Assembly (NCBI GenBank): GCA_035651995.1
Contig: DASRER010000021.1
Location: 1 to 64,000, forward strand
Length of the DNA: 64,000 bases
Direction of reading: 5' to 3'
Source: Terriglobales bacterium
GTDB taxonomy: Bacteria > Acidobacteriota > Terriglobia > Terriglobales > Acidobacteriaceae
How positions within the stretch are numbered: the first letter of the stretch is position 1; the number at the start of each line of letters is the position of its first letter. Of this stretch, positions 8,083 through 16,868 are shown piece by piece. A model generated the notes under the pieces. It saw only the letters and a list, made by a program, of their open reading frames with translations, did not search any database and had not been told where the DNA came from. The translations under genes and the position numbers were made by a program.

Positions 8083-9174
8083 ATGGCGCCGTTCTTCAAG
8101 AAGCTTCTCGTTGGGACATCGGTATGTGCCTTCCTCGGCGCTTTCTTTGCGGCGCATACCTATCTCGCCTACGCCTACAACGGCCCGCCAATCAGCTGGT
8201 CGATGGCCTTTATGCTGGCGATGACCAATTGGGTGCTGTGGGGTCTGGCCGCGCCGATCGTGCTCTGGCTCGCGCGTCGGCTGCCGGTGGAGCGGCGCAA
8301 GTGGGTGTGGACGATCCCGGCGCACGTCGTGCTGGCCGTCGTTTTTGCGGTTGCGCACATGGTGCTGCTCGTCTGGCTTTCCCCCCTGGTCGGGCACTAC
8401 AAGCCTAATTACACGGTGGCGCAGGGTGTTCGCGCCTACATGACCAGCCGCTTCAACATGGAGTTCCTCACCTATTGGGGCATGGTCGCCATCGGAACGG
8501 CGGTGCAGTACTACCGTCGTTTGCAGGAGCGGCAACTGCAAACCGCGCAATTGGAAACCAGTCTCGCGCAGGCGCAGGTCCAGCTGTTGCGCGCGCAGAT
8601 GAACCCGCACTTCCTGTTCAACACGCTGCACGCCATCTCCACGCTCGTCTATCGCGATCCCAGCGCCGCCGACCAGATGATCAGCCGCCTCAGCGACCTG
8701 CTGCGCCTTTCGCTCGAGAGCGGCTCCGAGCCCCGCATCACGCTCGCGCAGGAGCTCGATCTGGTGAACCGGTACCTGGAGATCGAGCAAATACGCTTCG
8801 GCGAACGCCTCCAGGTCGAGCGCGCCATCGCCGACGACACGCTACACGCCGACGTCCCCAGCATGCTCTTGCAGCCGCTGGTGGAAAACGCCATCAAGCA
8901 CGGCATCGGACAGCGCAGCGCCGGCGGACGCGTCTCGCTCCGCGCCTGGCGCCAGAATTCCGACCTTCGCATCGAACTCCGTGACGACGGCCCCGGCTTT
9001 CGCAACGGCAACGGCGCCGCTCGCGGCTTCGGCCTGAACAACACACGGCAGCGGCTCGCGCAAATGTACCCCGACAGGCACGTCTTCGAATTGAGCAACC
9101 CGCCCGGCGGCGGCGCTCAGGTGAACATCGCGCTGCCCTTCACCAGCAGCGCTCCCACGGAGGCACAACCATGA
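8083..9174 (+). CDS. LytS-family sensor histidine kinase
   Basis: A 363-residue membrane kinase. Four hydrophobic segments lie in the first 145 residues, followed by a coiled linker and the His_kinase domain with the phospho-acceptor His176 in MNPHFLFNTLH. The ATPase part has the N-box PLVENAIKHG near 265-274 and the G-box DDGPGF near 301. It should autophosphorylate and pass phosphate to the response regulator encoded next, whose start overlaps its stop (ATGA). No extracellular sensor domain is present, so the signal is probably sensed in or near the membrane. Confidence 0.93.
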   Translation: MAPFFKKLLVGTSVCAFLGAFFAAHTYLAYAYNGPPISWSMAFMLAMTNWVLWGLAAPIVLWLARRLPVERRKWVWTIPAHVVLAVVFAVAHMVLLVWLSPLVGHYKPNYTVAQGVRAYMTSRFNMEFLTYWGMVAIGTAVQYYRRLQERQLQTAQLETSLAQAQVQLLRAQMNPHFLFNTLHAISTLVYRDPSAADQMISRLSDLLRLSLESGSEPRITLAQELDLVNRYLEIEQIRFGERLQVERAIADDTLHADVPSMLLQPLVENAIKHGIGQRSAGGRVSLRAWRQNSDLRIELRDDGPGFRNGNGAARGFGLNNTRQRLAQMYPDRHVFELSNPPGGGAQVNIALPFTSSAPTEAQP

Positions 9175-9935
9175 TTCGCGTTCTCATCGTTGACGACGAG
9201 CCGCTGGCGCGCGAGCGCCTCCGCACCCTCCTTGCCGCCGCGCCCGATTGCGAGCTCGCCGGCGAGGCATCCGACGGCGCCCAGGCGGTGGCCGCCATCC
9301 AGCAGACTCGCCCCGACCTCGTCTTCCTCGACGTGCAGATGCCCGAGGTCGATGGCTTCGACGTGCTCGCCGCGCTCGACCACGAGAACATGCCGGAAGT
9401 GGTTTTCGTCACTGCCTACGACAAGTACGCGCTGCATGCCTTCGAGCGACAGGCCATCGACTACCTGCTGAAGCCCTTCGACAACCAGCGCTTCTATCGC
9501 GCCCTGGAACGGGCCCGCACCGTGCTCGAGGCGCGCCGCCAGCGTCAGCTGAATCCCGCGCTTCTGCGGCTCATCGAGCAGGTCTCCGGCAACGGACGCA
9601 AGCCCGGCCGGCTGGTGTTCAAGAGCAGCGGCCGCGTGGTGTTTCTCCCCACCGAGACCATCGACTACGTGCAGGCCACCGGCAATTACGTCACCGTGCA
9701 CGCCGGCGCCGAATCGCATCTTCTGCGCGACACCATGACCAACCTCGAGCAGAAGCTCGACACCGCCAAGTTCGCGCGCATCCACCGGTCGAGCATCGTC
9801 AATGTCGACCGCATCAAGACCCTCGAACCGGTGGCCTCAGGCGACTACGTGGTGCTGCTGCGCAACGGCGCTCGCCTGCAACTCAGCCGGACATATCGTG
9901 AGCGGCTGGCTTCGCGGATTGGGATGCAGCTCTGA
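9171..9935 (+). CDS. LytTR-family response regulator
   Basis: A 254-residue regulator with an intact receiver: acidic pair Asp8-Asp9, phospho-acceptor Asp54 (FLDVQMP), Thr81 and Lys101 (YLLKPF). A C-terminal LytTR DNA-binding domain starts near residue 150 (YVQATGNYVTV, FARIHRSSIVN). It is the cognate partner of the LytS-like kinase, with a four-base gene overlap. LytTR regulators bind direct repeats upstream of cell-envelope or virulence-type genes; targets are not evident here. Confidence 0.94.
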   Translation: MIRVLIVDDEPLARERLRTLLAAAPDCELAGEASDGAQAVAAIQQTRPDLVFLDVQMPEVDGFDVLAALDHENMPEVVFVTAYDKYALHAFERQAIDYLLKPFDNQRFYRALERARTVLEARRQRQLNPALLRLIEQVSGNGRKPGRLVFKSSGRVVFLPTETIDYVQATGNYVTVHAGAESHLLRDTMTNLEQKLDTAKFARIHRSSIVNVDRIKTLEPVASGDYVVLLRNGARLQLSRTYRERLASRIGMQL

Positions 9936-10046
9936 GAACAAAAGCGAACCACAAAGGCACACGGGTTGCGCGAGGGACGCGAGGGAGGACCCTGGAGCTG
10001 ACGGGTTCAAGAAGGAATAAAGGACCGCGATATCATCGGCGGGCCC

Positions 10047-10985
10047 ATGCGCGCCATCGCCATTCGCGGTCAAGGCGTCACAGAAGCACACCTGTCGCCG
10101 TTTCGTCGGTCGGGCATAGAGCTTGCAACCGAAGCTGCCAGCGACCGCGCCGACGCCATACTGGTTTTCGGTGGCGACGGGACGGTCCATCACCAGCTCA
10201 CCGCCGCCATCGAGCAACGGACCCCGATGCTCGTCGTCCCGTTTGGCAGCGGCAACGACTTCGCCCGCTGCCTCGGCCTGGCGACAGCGGAAGCTTCGCT
10301 CGCGGCCTGGAAGGCGTTCTGCGCGGGCGCCGGGAACGTCCGCGTGATTGACGCGGGCCGCATCTGCTCCCCGCAAGCGGCAACCACCGCGTACTTTTGC
10401 TGCGTCGCCGGCGCCGGTCTCGACGCCGACGCCAACCGCCGCGCCAACGCGATGCCGCGCTGGCTGCGCGGCAATGGTGGATATTTCCTTGCCGCAGGCC
10501 TGGCCATCCTGCTGCGCCGCAATGCGCGGTTTCGGTTCCGCGCCGAGCGCCCGGCGGGAAGCATGCCTTCGGTGGCCATCGAGAGCGCCGGTCCCGAGCG
10601 CGTGATGCTGCGCTGGGCCGACGATCCCGTCATCGAAGCCGGCGGGCCGGGCACCCTGATCGCCTTCGCCAACGCTCCCGCCTACGGCGGCGGATTTCGC
10701 ATGGCGCCGGCCGCACGTCTCGACGACGGCCTGCTCGACGCCGTCTTCGTTCACCGCATCGGCCGGCTGCGCATGCTGCGCCTGGCGGCCGAGCTCCGCG
10801 GCGGCACGCACATCCGCCATCCGGAAGTGCAGTATTTGCGCGCCAGCAGGATCGATCTGGAATCCGATCCGCCGCTCGACCTCTATGCCGACGGCGAATT
10901 CATTGCCCGCACGCCGCTGCGCATTGAGGTCGTCCCGCGCGCGCTCCAGGTCATCGTTCCCGCCGCAACCAGCTCCGCGGTGTAA
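10047..10985 (+). CDS. Diacylglycerol/lipid kinase family protein
   Basis: A 312-residue soluble lipid kinase of the DAGK catalytic family (YegS/DgkB-like). The nucleotide-binding motif FGGDGTVHH is at residues 41-49, followed by PFGSGNDFARCLGL near 65-78, both hallmarks of the family. It would phosphorylate a lipid such as diacylglycerol at the inner membrane using ATP. It precedes sppA by eleven bases on the same strand, suggesting cotranscription. The specific lipid cannot be assigned. Confidence 0.87.
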   Translation: MRAIAIRGQGVTEAHLSPFRRSGIELATEAASDRADAILVFGGDGTVHHQLTAAIEQRTPMLVVPFGSGNDFARCLGLATAEASLAAWKAFCAGAGNVRVIDAGRICSPQAATTAYFCCVAGAGLDADANRRANAMPRWLRGNGGYFLAAGLAILLRRNARFRFRAERPAGSMPSVAIESAGPERVMLRWADDPVIEAGGPGTLIAFANAPAYGGGFRMAPAARLDDGLLDAVFVHRIGRLRMLRLAAELRGGTHIRHPEVQYLRASRIDLESDPPLDLYADGEFIARTPLRIEVVPRALQVIVPAATSSAV

Positions 10986-10996
10986 ACTAACGCCTT

Positions 10997-11905
10997 ATGG
11001 CCGGCGAACGATCGCGTACCTGGATTTGGGTGCTCGTAGGCGGCGGGGCCTTCTTGCTCTTCTTCCTTGCCGTCTTCTCGCTGATTTATCTCAGCCTGCG
11101 CCAGAACAATGCCGGGTTGGCCTCCGGCTTTGGCGACAAGATCGCCATCGTCGATCTGGAAGGCGTCATCATCGATCCCAAGGACGTCGTCAAGCAGCTC
11201 AAGAAGTACGGCGACGATGACTCGGTCAAGGCCATCATCCTGCACATCAACACGCCGGGTGGCGGCGCCGCCGCCAGCGAGGAGATCTACCGTGCGGTGC
11301 GCCGCGTGCGCGAGCAGAAGAAGAAGCGCGTGGTGGCGTCCATCGAGACGCTCGGCGCCAGCGGCGGCTACTACGTCGCCTCTGCCGCTAACAAGATCTT
11401 CGCCGACGAGGCCAGCATCGTGGGCAGCATCGGCGTGATCGCCGAGTGGTACAACTACGGCGACCTTGTCCGCTGGGCCAAGCTCAAGGATGTGGTCATC
11501 AAGGCCGGCGCGTTGAAAGATACCGGCAATCCCAACCGCGACCTGACGCCGGAAGAGCGCGTCTACCTGCAGTCGCTCATCGACGACATGCATGGCCAGT
11601 TCATCCGCGCCGTCGCCGACGGCCGCAAGATGAAGGTGGACGAGATCAAGGCCATCGCTGACGGCCGCGTCTGGACCGGCTCGCAGGCGCTGGGCCTGAA
11701 GCTGATCGACCAGGTCGGCGATTTCGAGACCGCCGTTGACGACACCGCCAAGGCCGTCGGCATCAAAGGTGAGCCCACGCTCGTGCGCCCGCAGAAAGGG
11801 CGCAAGACGCTGCTCGACCTGCTCGCCGGCGACGTCTCGGAATGGATCCCCGATCGGAGCAAGCTGTTGCAGACGAACGTTGGCTTTTACTATCTTTGGA
11901 AATAA
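10997..11905 (+). CDS. sppA: Signal peptide peptidase SppA
   Basis: A 302-residue membrane serine protease that degrades cleaved signal peptides. One N-terminal transmembrane segment spans residues 10-33. The S49 peptidase core has Ser122 in ASGGYY as nucleophile and Lys174 as the general base, 52 residues apart as in the short Bacillus-type SppA. The length fits this single-domain form rather than the double-length E. coli enzyme. It lies directly behind the lipid kinase gene. Confidence 0.94.
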   Translation: MAGERSRTWIWVLVGGGAFLLFFLAVFSLIYLSLRQNNAGLASGFGDKIAIVDLEGVIIDPKDVVKQLKKYGDDDSVKAIILHINTPGGGAAASEEIYRAVRRVREQKKKRVVASIETLGASGGYYVASAANKIFADEASIVGSIGVIAEWYNYGDLVRWAKLKDVVIKAGALKDTGNPNRDLTPEERVYLQSLIDDMHGQFIRAVADGRKMKVDEIKAIADGRVWTGSQALGLKLIDQVGDFETAVDDTAKAVGIKGEPTLVRPQKGRKTLLDLLAGDVSEWIPDRSKLLQTNVGFYYLWK

Positions 11906-12019
11906 GCCGGCAAGTTGATCCGATTCAGCGCGCGAAACGGAGCCGCCTCGGTCCGTTGGAACGGCGCACTCAGGGGCCGATTTGCCTGCCTTTCCAGTCA
12001 GGCGGCTGAAAATTTGCTG

Positions 12020-12047
12020 TTTACGGCGCGGGCGGAGCGTGTAAACT
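12020..12047 (+). promoter_or_regulatory. Putative promoter of the HU gene
   Basis: TTTACG at 12020-12025 and TAAACT at 12042-12047 are 16 bases apart and lie 32 bases before the HU start codon. Each box matches four of six consensus bases. No transcript evidence is available. Confidence 0.35.
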
Positions 12048-12078
12048 CCCCGCAGAACCCCCTTTACGACGAGCCCCT

Positions 12079-12375
12079 ATGACGAAAGCCGACTTGATCG
12101 AAGAAGTGTCCAAACTGGTCGAGCTCACCCGCAAGGACAGCGAGGTGATCGTGGAGACCATCTTCGGCAGCATCGTCCGTTCGCTGCACGCCGGCGACAA
12201 GATCGAGATTCGCGGCTTCGGCAGCTTCCGTACGCGTCAGCGCAAGCCGCGCGTCGGGCGCAATCCGAAGACGGGGGAGCGCGTCGACGTGCCCGCCAAG
12301 AAAATCCCCTTCTTCAAGCCCAGTAAGGAACTCAAGGACCTGGTGAACAGCACCAGCGCCGCCGCCGGCTCTTAA
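12079..12375 (+). CDS. HU/IHF-family DNA-binding protein
   Basis: A 98-residue nucleoid protein. The helical N-terminus (MTKADLIEEVS) and the beta-arm region with RGFGSFRTRQR, GRNPKTGE and the Pro-containing arm tip VPAKK match HU/IHF. It bends DNA as a dimer and helps compact the nucleoid. A short extra tail rich in Ser and Ala ends the protein. A second, different HU-type gene lies at 54596, so the genome has at least two paralogues. Confidence 0.94.
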   Translation: MTKADLIEEVSKLVELTRKDSEVIVETIFGSIVRSLHAGDKIEIRGFGSFRTRQRKPRVGRNPKTGERVDVPAKKIPFFKPSKELKDLVNSTSAAAGS

Positions 12376-12400
12376 CGCCTCATTTCAATTTGCTGCTTCT

Positions 12401-12694
12401 TTACCGCGCGCGTATGCCGCGCGCCAGGGGAGCGACGCGCTCCTTCGCGTCGCGCGCCCACTCGGCGCCGCGCTCGAACATGTCGCGGGCCTGGTCGGTG
12501 AACTCGTCCATCGCCTCGCGCGTGTCCTCGTACCGCCGCCGCAGGTCCCGGCGAAGCTGTTTGCCGCTCTTGGGCGCCAGCAGCAGGGCAGTGACGGCGC
12601 CCACGCCGATCCCGACCAGCAGGAAGGTCAGCGCCACGCCCAGTGAGTTGCGCTCCGACGGTTGATATTCGCCGATGCGTTCGTAGTTGCTCAT
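12401..12694 (-). CDS. YtxH-domain membrane-anchored protein
   Basis: A 97-residue small protein with one N-terminal transmembrane segment (about residues 19-40, FLLVGIGVGAVTALLLAP) followed by the PKSGKQLRRDL motif typical of YtxH proteins, then a long charged amphipathic helix. YtxH proteins are often linked to stress responses, but their activity is unknown. It stands alone between HU and efp, in the opposite direction. Confidence 0.85.
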   Translation of the reverse strand: MSNYERIGEYQPSERNSLGVALTFLLVGIGVGAVTALLLAPKSGKQLRRDLRRRYEDTREAMDEFTDQARDMFERGAEWARDAKERVAPLARGIRAR

Positions 12695-12940
12695 TCCGAA
12701 TCTCCCTGTCTGCGGGGCCCATGCGCCCCGGAACTTGCCTTGCGCAAATCCCTATTGTACCCAGACTGGAGTTGGATGCGGGCCAGCGCGGCGCCGCTTT
12801 TCCTGCCCGCGCAACAGCGTGTAAAATCGAGTGTTCGCGCCCGCCTATTGCGGACGCCCTTGTGCGTCGCCCACCGGCCACGCCGCCGGGCCTCGCCGCC
12901 GCTGCATGCGGCATCCTGCATAGCGTTTGAGGAGATTGGA

Positions 12941-13501
12941 ATGGCAATTCCGGCCACACAACTGCGTCCGGGCATGATCATCAAGCACAACAATGATCTG
13001 CACAACGTCTTCAGCGTGGAGCACCGCACGCCCGGCAACCTGCGTGCCTTCATCCAGGCCAAGCTGCGCAACCTGCGCACCGGCTCGATGTTCGAGCACC
13101 GCTTCCGGTCTTCCGACCCGATCGACAAGATCACCGTCGACGAAGAGAAGATGGAATACCTCTACAGCGACGGCGACCATTACACCTTTATGAACACCGA
13201 GACCTACGAGCAGATTACGCTCGGCAAAGACGTGCTCGGCGACGCAGTGGACTACCTGACGCCGAACATCCAGATCTCGGTCGAGTTCTTCGACGGCAAG
13301 CCGGTGGGCGTCGAATTGCCGCAGACGGTGGACCTGACCGTGGTCGAAACCGAGCCCGGCCTGAAGAGCGCAACCGCATCCAGCGTCACCAAGCCGGCGA
13401 AGACCGAGACCGGGCTCGTCGTGCAGGTGCCGCCGTTCGTCAACGAAGGCGACAAGATTCGCGTGGACACCAGTGAGGGCGCGTACCTCTCGCGCGCATA
13501 A
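12941..13501 (+). CDS. efp: Translation elongation factor P
   Basis: A 186-residue EF-P, which relieves ribosome stalling at polyproline stretches by binding between the P and E sites. Three beta domains are recognisable: the KOW-like N-domain, the central OB domain (near 66-125) and the C-terminal domain ending GDKIRVDTSEGAYLSRA. I chose the ATG at 12941 because GAGGAG lies seven bases upstream. At the loop tip, where most bacteria have a modified Lys or Arg, this protein has PGNLRAF with Asn33. Confidence 0.97.
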   Translation: MAIPATQLRPGMIIKHNNDLHNVFSVEHRTPGNLRAFIQAKLRNLRTGSMFEHRFRSSDPIDKITVDEEKMEYLYSDGDHYTFMNTETYEQITLGKDVLGDAVDYLTPNIQISVEFFDGKPVGVELPQTVDLTVVETEPGLKSATASSVTKPAKTETGLVVQVPPFVNEGDKIRVDTSEGAYLSRA

Positions 13502-13505
13502 AACC

Positions 13506-13571
13506 AGCTTCGAGTTTCCGGTTTCAAGCTCGAGCAGTGCCTTTGAAACTCGAAACTTGAAACTTCGACTG
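13506..13571. repeat. Intergenic inverted word repeat (GAAACTTGAAACT type)
   Basis: CGAGTTTC and GGTTTCAAGCTCGAG at the left are answered by TTTGAAACTCGAAACTTG on the right, an imperfect inverted repeat made of the word GAAACTCGAAACTT. It fills the gap between efp and the acylphosphatase gene and may act as a transcription or processing signal. Confidence 0.55.
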
Positions 13572-13575
13572 CCTT

Positions 13576-13857
13576 ATGGAGTGCCGAAGATACATTGTCC
13601 GCGGCCGCGTGCAGGGAGTCGGCTTCCGCTGGTTCGTGGAAAGCGCGGCGCGCGCGCTGGGCATCACCGGCTGGGTACGCAACAATGCCGACGGCGCGGT
13701 GGAAGTGCTGGCCATGGGCAGCGGCGAGCAACTGGCCGCGCTGCACAAGCAGTTGCGCGCCGGGCCGCGCGCCGCGCGCGTTGACGACGTAGAGGTCATT
13801 CCCGCGCAACTGGTCCCGAACCTGACCACATTTCGCATTGAAGGAAGCTGGTCCTGA
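13576..13857 (+). CDS. acyP: Acylphosphatase
   Basis: A 93-residue acylphosphatase, which hydrolyses carboxyl-phosphate bonds such as those of acetyl or carbamoyl phosphate. The phosphate loop [12 protein letters not shown] contains the catalytic Arg, and [12 protein letters not shown] carries the catalytic Asn. Length is typical. Its stop codon shares one base with the ATG of apt (TGATG), so the two are translationally coupled. Confidence 0.95.
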   Translation: MECRRYIVRGRVQGVGFRWFVESAARALGITGWVRNNADGAVEVLAMGSGEQLAALHKQLRAGPRAARVDDVEVIPAQLVPNLTTFRIEGSWS

Positions 13858-14402
13858 TGCAACCGAAGCCCGCGATGAACTGCGACAACCTCAAGAAACT
13901 CATCCGCGAGGTGCCCGATTTCCCCAAAAAGGGCATCCTCTTCTACGACATCACGACGCTGCTCAAAGACAACGTGGGCTTTGCCACGCTGATTGACGCG
14001 CTGAGCGAGCACTACCTGAACAGCCGCGTGGACCTGGTGCTGGGCATCGAGGCCCGCGGGTTCATCTTCGGTCCCGCGCTGGCCTATCGCCTGAACGCGG
14101 GGTTCGTCCCCGTGCGCAAGCCGAAGAAACTTCCCGCCGAAACCGCCAAGTGGACTTACGATTTGGAGTACGGCTCCGACACGCTCGAGATCCACAAGGA
14201 CGCCATCGCCAAGGGCCAGCGCGTGCTGATCGTCGACGACCTGCTCGCGACCGGCGGAACCGCGAATGCCACGGTGCAGCTGGCCAGATCGCTGGGCGCG
14301 GACGTGGTGGGCGTCGGGTTCGTGGTGGAGTTGACGTTTCTCGGCGGCCGCCAGAAGCTGGCGGGCACGGACGTTTTTTCCCTGATGCAGTACGACAAAT
14401 AA
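13857..14402 (+). CDS. apt: Adenine phosphoribosyltransferase
   Basis: A 181-residue purine salvage enzyme that makes AMP from adenine and PRPP. The PRPP-binding motif [13 protein letters not shown] (near residues 122-134) and the substrate segment IEARGFIFG near 64-72 are intact. The first ATG at 13857 overlaps the acylphosphatase stop; an alternative ATG at 13875 would remove six residues. The C-terminal part with FLGGRQKL is as in other Apt proteins. Confidence 0.97.
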   Translation: MQPKPAMNCDNLKKLIREVPDFPKKGILFYDITTLLKDNVGFATLIDALSEHYLNSRVDLVLGIEARGFIFGPALAYRLNAGFVPVRKPKKLPAETAKWTYDLEYGSDTLEIHKDAIAKGQRVLIVDDLLATGGTANATVQLARSLGADVVGVGFVVELTFLGGRQKLAGTDVFSLMQYDK

Positions 14403-14741
14403 GCGCGCTCTCCGCTTTCCGCAAGAGCAGCGGCGCCTGGCAATTGGGGCTTAGCCGCCAAGGGCCGTTGTGGCGCCCAAGGGCCCGGCACGGCAGCGTT
14501 GAGATTCCTGGATCGGCGCGGATGGCGCCGGTGGCGGCGTCCTTCGCTTCGCGAAGGATGACTCAATCAAAATGTTTGGCTCCGGGCTGAGCGCAGCGTG
14601 AGCTGCTCAGGCGCCAAATGCTGAGTGCTAACCGGTGCGTGCTAACGGCCAGGTGGCGTGCTCCTGAACTCAGCTTTACACCCCCTTTCAGGCGACATAT
14701 AGTAGGCCGCACTTACATCCGGCCAGGTGCGCCCGAACGTC
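14403..14741. other. Intergenic stretch with small hairpins and repeat words
   Basis: No gene is supported. A perfect 7-bp hairpin CCTTCGC/GCGAAGG with a 3-base loop sits at 14541-14557, followed by GATGAC, a motif that recurs in related form at 23641 and 61078. Words such as GCCAAATGCTGAGTGCTAA resemble the repeat at 61925-62028. Confidence 0.5.
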
Positions 14742-16160
14742 ATGTCGAAATCTTCCGGTCATTCCTCCAGCGGCTCCGGCACGGCGGTTGCGCGCGCCAG
14801 GACGGCCGATCAGAAAGCTGCGCCCGCCAAGTCCCGCACAGCGGACCCTAAGGACAAGACGATCCAGCAGCTCACCATGCTGTTCGAGGCCACGCGGCTG
14901 CTGAATTCCACGCTCGACCTGGCCGAACTGCTCGAACTCATTCTCAAGATCGCCCGCGAGGAAGTGAAAGCCGATCGCGGAACGGTCTTCATGGTCGACC
15001 GCGACGAGAAAGAACTGTGGTCCATCGTGGCTTCGGGCCTCGATCACCAGGAGATCCGCGTACCGTTCGGACACGGTGTGGTGGGCAAGGTCGCCGAGAG
15101 CGGCGAGATCATCAACGTCGCCGACGCCTACGACCTGGAATATTTCGAGCGCAGCTTTGACCAGAAATTCGGCTACCGCACGCGCTCGCTGCTTTGCCTG
15201 CCGATCCGGCACCGCTCGGGCGAGATCGTGGGCGTGATCGAGCTGCTCAACCGGCAGGACGGCGTGCAGTTCACCGCCGACGACGTTGAGTTTCTCACCA
15301 AGCTTTCAGCGCACATCGCCATGGCGCTGGAGAACGCGCGCCTGCACCGCGAACTGCTGGAGAAGCAGCGGCTGGAGCGCGACCTGGCGCTGGCGCGCAG
15401 CATCCAGCGCAACCTGCTGCCCGAGGCGCCGCCGGTGGTGCCCGGCTATGACATCGCCGTGGTCAACGAGATGTGCTACGACGTGGGCGGCGACTACTAC
15501 GACTTCCTCTCGCTTGGCCCGCAGACGCTGCTGCTGGTGATCGCCGATGTGGAAGGGAAGGGCGTGGCCTCGGCGCTGGTGATGAGCAACCTGCAGGCCA
15601 CGCTGCGCGCGCTGATCATGCACCTGCATTCGCTGGAGGTGCTGGCGCTTTCGCTGAACGACATGATCTGCGCCGACACCAAGTCGCAGAAGTTCCTCAG
15701 CATCTTCCTGGGCCTGGTGGACACGCGCGGCAACAAGCTGCACTACATCAATGCCGGCCACGTCCCGCCGCTGCTCATCAAGGGCGAGAGCGGCGAGTAC
15801 AAGCGCCTGGAAAAAGGGGGCATGGTGGTGGGCATGTTCCCCGACGCGGCGTTTACGCGCGGAACGGAAAAGCTCTCCGCCGGCGACATCCTCGTCTGCT
15901 GCACCGACGGCATCGTGGAGGCCGCCAACAAGCAGGACGAAGAGTTCGGCGACGCGCGCCTGGCGGCGGCCGTCGGCCGTCACCGCGCCAGGTCGTCGCA
16001 GGAGATCGTGGCCAGCGTGCTGCAGGACGTGGCGAAGTACTCCGCCGGCGGACCGAACATTGACGACAAGGTGCTGATGGTCGTCAAGGTGAAGTCGGAC
16101 GGAGCGGACGAGGCCAAGCCCGGCGCCCCGCCGCCGCAGCCCTGGGCATTCCGGGCGTAG
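14742..16160 (+). CDS. GAF-domain serine phosphatase (RsbU/SpoIIE type)
   Basis: A protein of about 470 residues that opens with a Ser/Ala/Lys-rich disordered segment of about 40 residues. A GAF sensory domain (about 60-205) ends in FLTKLSAHIAMALENA; a short coiled linker follows; then a PPM/SpoIIE phosphatase domain with DVGGDYYDF and CTDGIVEA metal-binding motifs and a closing GGPNIDDKVLMV. It probably dephosphorylates an anti-sigma-factor antagonist in response to a small ligand or redox signal. I prefer the ATG at 14742; a GTG at 14727 is possible. No partner-switch genes are adjacent. Confidence 0.9.
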   Translation: MSKSSGHSSSGSGTAVARARTADQKAAPAKSRTADPKDKTIQQLTMLFEATRLLNSTLDLAELLELILKIAREEVKADRGTVFMVDRDEKELWSIVASGLDHQEIRVPFGHGVVGKVAESGEIINVADAYDLEYFERSFDQKFGYRTRSLLCLPIRHRSGEIVGVIELLNRQDGVQFTADDVEFLTKLSAHIAMALENARLHRELLEKQRLERDLALARSIQRNLLPEAPPVVPGYDIAVVNEMCYDVGGDYYDFLSLGPQTLLLVIADVEGKGVASALVMSNLQATLRALIMHLHSLEVLALSLNDMICADTKSQKFLSIFLGLVDTRGNKLHYINAGHVPPLLIKGESGEYKRLEKGGMVVGMFPDAAFTRGTEKLSAGDILVCCTDGIVEAANKQDEEFGDARLAAAVGRHRARSSQEIVASVLQDVAKYSAGGPNIDDKVLMVVKVKSDGADEAKPGAPPPQPWAFRA

Positions 16161-16588
16161 GTCAGTTCGCAGTTAGGGCGGGACTTGACGGTTTTCGGAA
16201 CTACCCCCACTCAAGCCAAAGAAGGGCTTGAGTGGGCCACCCGCCGAACAAGTCGGTGGCGTGGTTTCTTGTGTACACGACCAGACCGGCGGACTGATGC
16301 AGTTGGTTTCCCGCTCCATATGCAAACCTGCGCTGCACCCAGAGGAGTGTGGCAGTCATATGGTTGGCCAACCGGTTTAACTAAGGTACTCGCGACGAGA
16401 AAATAGCGATCGAAGCCCAGAGAGCGGTGACGATACAAGGACCGCCCACCCTTTGCTCCGCACAAACCGCTCCGCAAAGGATGGGGCACCGGCGATGCGG
16501 CGACTTCAGTCCCCACATTTGCTTAAGAGTCGAGTTGCGTGATGGCAATTCCGAGCGGCAAATGTGCGCCACCTCCCAACGGCCTCGC
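16161..16588. other. Intergenic stretch with a strong hairpin
   Basis: No gene is supported in these 428 bases between convergent genes. A perfect 12-bp hairpin lies at 16206-16236, close to the end of the phosphatase gene. The remainder shows repeated CTCCGCAAAG-type words but nothing recognisable. Confidence 0.5.
16206..16236. terminator. Perfect 12-bp hairpin after the phosphatase gene
   Basis: CCCACTCAAGCC (16206-16217) pairs perfectly with GGCTTGAGTGGG (16225-16236) around a seven-base loop. It lies 46 bases after the stop codon. There is no T-run, so it is either an atypical terminator, a Rho-blocking stem or a mobile palindromic element. Confidence 0.5.
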
Positions 16589-16852
16589 CTAAATTCGACC
16601 GGAGACGCAGAAGGAGATGCTGGCCAACACGAGGATGACCATCACGACGCCGATCCAGTTCAGATGCACAAAGGATGTGAAGCTATCGGGAGGAGTTCCG
16701 TAGCGCTCGAAGAGCCGGAACAAGACGCCAGTGCTGGTGATGCGGATTGCTAGCAGACGAGCGTGCTGCGACAGCTCCCATGCCCGAATGAGTAGCAACG
16801 GAATCGCGATAGCTCCAATGAAAAGACCCGACGCCCAGAGCCAGCGGTTCAT
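16589..16852 (-). CDS. Small two-helix membrane protein, unknown
   Basis: An 87-residue protein with two transmembrane segments, about residues 6-24 and 66-85, separated by a loop with charged residues (RLFERYGTPPD). A GGAGAGAAG ribosome binding site precedes the ATG. I do not recognise a family. It begins shortly after the end of the secreted-protein gene at 16869 and could be cotranscribed with it. Confidence 0.6.
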   Translation of the reverse strand: MNRWLWASGLFIGAIAIPLLLIRAWELSQHARLLAIRITSTGVLFRLFERYGTPPDSFTSFVHLNWIGVVMVILVLASISFCVSGRI

Positions 16853-16868
16853 CTCTTCTCTCCAAATG

